Part shown: positions 6,277-8,240 of the stretch, piece after piece
Numbering within the stretch: the first letter of the stretch is position 1
Layout: each line of letters opens with the position of its first letter
Assembly: GCA_015490475.1 (NCBI GenBank)
Contig: WFXT01000069.1
Location: 1-8,240, forward strand
Origin: Bacteroidota bacterium
Lineage (GTDB): Bacteria > Bacteroidota > Bacteroidia > JAADEI01
Reading direction: 5' to 3'
DNA: 8,240 bases
The notes under the pieces: generated by a model
Seen by the model: only the letters and a program-made list of their open reading frames with translations
Told to the model about the DNA's origin: nothing
Database searches by the model: none
Made by a program: the position numbers and the translations under genes

Positions 6277-7128
6277 TTAAGCACGTTGCTCAAGCAACCT
6301 ATCACGCCACAGATAAATAAATGTCCATATAGCCATTAGCAAGAAACCCATTCTGAAAATACCGTCAGAAATCGCAAAGATGAAACTAACTATGACCACA
6401 AATAAAATCCACAGAATGGCAGGGAAGATGAACCAACGAGCCCACAAGCCAGTAAGTAAGGATAAACCAATAATAGTATCGGAAATGCCTGAATAAAAAA
6501 CAAAATCCCTTGCATATTCTTCTGGAACCACCTGAACGGCAAGATCAATATGTCCTTTATTAAAACCAAGCAGACCCAATGAAGCAGTGCCGTGAGCCAG
6601 AAACGCAAAGGCAAGACCTATTCGGACAAGATTCGGTTTTAATTCGCCTTTTGTCTTCCATAGATATAATGCAATGGCAGTGAAAATCCACGGAAGACGT
6701 CTCATTATTTCAGCAAAACCAAAGAACGACTGCTTATTGAAGTAATACATAGTGTAAGCCAATAGTCCAACCACTGTTAAATATCCAATCAACACAGGAA
6801 TAAGCCATCTCAGACCCCATCCGCCCACAAGCAGAATAGTTACAACCACTTCAGCAATGCCAAGGCCCGTTAAAAATGTATCAACAGGAATCTGCCAATC
6901 AATGAAAAATCCAAGTATTTTATTTGCCGTGTTCACAAGATTTGTATGTAATCCAATAAGTGGAGAAAAGCCGAAGTTAACCAATGCATGGCCGAAAAAA
7001 GTCAGTGCAAGGACAAACCTTAGTGTTTCTGGACTGCTTATTTTTCTTGCAACTTCTCGCATGTCACGTGCTTTTTGAACAAATATAGCCAAAATTTTTT
7101 GTTTTCTATCCAACAAAAGTCTATACAT
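6277..7128 (-). CDS. DoxX-like multi-pass inner membrane protein with internally repeated halves
   Basis: This is a 283-aa integral membrane protein from ATG 7128; an in-frame TTG at 7140 would add four residues. After a basic amphipathic N-terminus (about 1-36) come about eight hydrophobic segments. Two halves look related: RFVLALTFFGHALVNFGF (37-54) resembles RIGLAFAFLAHGTASLGL (169-186). GIAEVVVTILLVGGW followed by LRWLIP (about 89-111) resembles GISDTIIGLSLLTGLW followed by ARWFIFP (214-236). Both halves end in an Ile/Ala-rich helix closing with YLW plus a basic residue. The HGxxxxG-like start and GxxE/D helix recall DoxX/DoxD-type proteins, which are small four-helix units with poorly defined roles, often linked to quinone or redox functions. 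No catalytic motif is visible, so I propose no reaction. It is transcribed alone, convergent to the cyclase operon and divergent from the PD40 gene. Confidence 0.7.
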   Translation of the reverse strand: MYRLLLDRKQKILAIFVQKARDMREVARKISSPETLRFVLALTFFGHALVNFGFSPLIGLHTNLVNTANKILGFFIDWQIPVDTFLTGLGIAEVVVTILLVGGWGLRWLIPVLIGYLTVVGLLAYTMYYFNKQSFFGFAEIMRRLPWIFTAIALYLWKTKGELKPNLVRIGLAFAFLAHGTASLGLLGFNKGHIDLAVQVVPEEYARDFVFYSGISDTIIGLSLLTGLWARWFIFPAILWILFVVIVSFIFAISDGIFRMGFLLMAIWTFIYLWRDRLLEQRA

Positions 7129-7173
7129 TCTGCTTAGCAATATAAAATGAAAGTTTAAAACGTTAATGTATTA

Positions 7174-7207
7174 TTTGCAGTTGCTTCGTCTGTTTGTGTT
7201 AAGTTTG
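7174..7207 (+). promoter_or_regulatory. Putative promoter of the PD40 protein gene (-33 TTTG, -7 TAAGTTTG)
   Basis: TAAGTTTG at 7200-7207 is an exact TAnnTTTG box. TTTG at 7174-7177 serves as a -33 element with 22 nt between, inside the 17-23 nt range described for Bacteroidetes. The predicted transcript start is near 7214, about 15 nt before the GTG start. This is the most complete promoter in the window. It lies in the divergent region facing the DoxX-like gene, for which no equally good box was seen. Confidence 0.55.
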
Positions 7208-7218
7208 TATTGAAAAAC

Positions 7219-7231
7219 CACTTTTAAAGTG
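7219..7231. repeat. Perfect 13-nt palindrome CACTTTTAAAGTG spanning the GTG start
   Basis: Six-base arms CACTTT and AAAGTG flank a single central T. The right arm ends on the GTG start codon (7229-7231) of the PD40 protein gene, and the element begins just after the predicted transcript start. It could be an operator or a chance AT-rich inverted repeat. With a 1-nt centre it is more plausible as a DNA-binding site than as an RNA hairpin. Confidence 0.35.
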
Positions 7232-8240
7232 AGAGGAGCCATCAAAAAGATCTCAAGTAAATTGTTAACAGTCTGGATTACGACTACTTTTACAGCGTTT
7301 GCTCAGATTAGCCCTGAAGATAGTGTTCGCATTGAGGAATTGATTAACAAAGCTCGCAACGTGCTCAGATATTACGTCATTCAGGATCAAGCGATTAATT
7401 ATCTCCTTCAGGCAGATTCTATTGCAAAGGGACAGCACACATTAGTTAAATATTGGCTAATAAAAGCGATAGTGAAGGACCCCTATTATGGTGATGCAAT
7501 GGCTTTACCCTATGTCCGTCAAATCCAAGGAAAAATAAGTGACTTGCCCGAAGATGTGTACTATCTAATAGGTCGTGTTTACCATGAAGCGTCTATGTTT
7601 GACTCAGCCCTTTTCTACTACAATGCGTATCTCTCAATAATCAAGAAAGTCGTCGCTCTAAAAGTCAAAAATGTGCCTTCACTTTTGCAGTATAAGAAAG
7701 TTCTGCGGGATATTGATAAAGTCAGATATGCCATGAGAATGATGGATGACACTGCAGAAGTTGAAATAATCAGTCCTTCAAGCAACGTAAACACCGTGTT
7801 TCATGAATATTCACCTGTTTTTGACAGGAAAAATCAGATACTATACTTTGCCTCTCGTCGTCCAGGAAACATTGGTGGTCCCAAAACAATAACAGGAACT
7901 CCCGATTCCTTAGGTGGCTTCTGGTATGAAGACATTTATTATGCTCGCTTTGAAAATAACACATTTAATGACGCCCAAAATATTGGTAGTCCAATAAACA
8001 CAGAAAGGAATGAAGCACCAAACGGGATTAGTCCATCAGGAGACACACTCTACATATACAGGGACGACGGAATAAAAGCAGGAGACACTTATTTTTCTGT
8101 AAAGACACCCAAGGGATGGACAGAACCAGAAAAACTCAAGGGACACCTTAATTCACCATATTGGGAAGGACAAATGGCATTCACTCCCAGTGGTGACACA
8201 GTATTTTTTGCCAGTGACAGGGAGGGTTCCCTCGGTGGTA
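7229..8240 (+). CDS. Secreted TPR-like/PD40 beta-propeller protein (OmpA/PorE-like family), 3' end beyond window
   Basis: The open frame has 337 codons and no stop before the window edge. The GTG at 7229 is the first start after an in-frame TGA at 7211 and yields a clear Sec signal peptide: MRGAIKK, a hydrophobic stretch (12-24), and cleavage site AFA|Q between 25 and 26. Residues 31-170 are helical with TPR-like character (DSALFYYNAYLSI, 125-137). From about 190 come PD40-type blades with recurring strands: YSPVFDRKNQILYFASRRPGN (194-214, preceding IGG), ISPSGDTLYIYRDD (267-280) and FTPSGDTVFFASDREGS (318-334). In Bacteroidota this order usually precedes a carboxypeptidase-regulatory-like and/or a C-terminal OmpA peptidoglycan-binding domain, as in the type IX secretion protein PorE. 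Those domains would lie outside the window, so the exact member cannot be told. It has its own predicted promoter. Confidence 0.88.
   Translation, partial: MRGAIKKISSKLLTVWITTTFTAFAQISPEDSVRIEELINKARNVLRYYVIQDQAINYLLQADSIAKGQHTLVKYWLIKAIVKDPYYGDAMALPYVRQIQGKISDLPEDVYYLIGRVYHEASMFDSALFYYNAYLSIIKKVVALKVKNVPSLLQYKKVLRDIDKVRYAMRMMDDTAEVEIISPSSNVNTVFHEYSPVFDRKNQILYFASRRPGNIGGPKTITGTPDSLGGFWYEDIYYARFENNTFNDAQNIGSPINTERNEAPNGISPSGDTLYIYRDDGIKAGDTYFSVKTPKGWTEPEKLKGHLNSPYWEGQMAFTPSGDTVFFASDREGSLGG

Overview
The window looks like an ordinary chromosomal segment of a Bacteroidota bacterium at moderate GC. The lineage call rests on several independent signs. Exact matches to the Bacteroidetes -7 promoter box TAnnTTTG precede three of the genes. 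The tuf gene is followed by tRNA-Trp, an order usually continued by secE-nusG. There is an LpxD paralog of the kind common in this phylum. An outer-membrane-type gene has a PD40 beta-propeller region, and its signal peptide is predicted to leave an N-terminal glutamine (the Bacteroidetes Q-rule). I cannot assign an order or genus.

Layout, left to right. Minus strand: a truncated tRNA-Trp(CCA) at the left edge, then tuf (EF-Tu). Next come purC (SAICAR synthetase) and an lpxD-type N-acyltransferase, which overlap by 17 nt and form a two-gene unit reading toward tuf. A divergent intergenic region of about 98 nt follows. Plus strand: gcvT (glycine cleavage T-protein), a ComB-family 2-phosphosulfolactate phosphatase and an M28-type glutaminyl cyclase lipoprotein form a compact operon with a 9-nt gap and then a 53-nt overlap. 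This operon converges, with only 10 nt between stop codons, on a minus-strand multi-pass DoxX-like membrane protein. That gene is divergent from the last one, a secreted TPR-like/PD40 protein that runs off the right edge and begins at GTG.

Functionally this is mostly housekeeping: translation, purine synthesis, one-carbon metabolism and envelope acylation. The best functional link is between two genes on either side of the DoxX-like gene. The putative glutaminyl cyclase would convert N-terminal Gln of exported proteins to pyroglutamate. The PD40 protein is predicted to be cleaved at AFA|Q and so would be a natural substrate.

No mobile element, CRISPR array, phage gene or plainly new system is visible. 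The second-look items are start-codon reassignments (gcvT at TTG, comB and the PD40 gene at GTG), a palindrome spanning one start codon, an internal duplication in the DoxX-like protein, and an out-of-frame overlap that encodes a lipoprotein signal peptide. No gene-free stretch exceeds about 130 nt.
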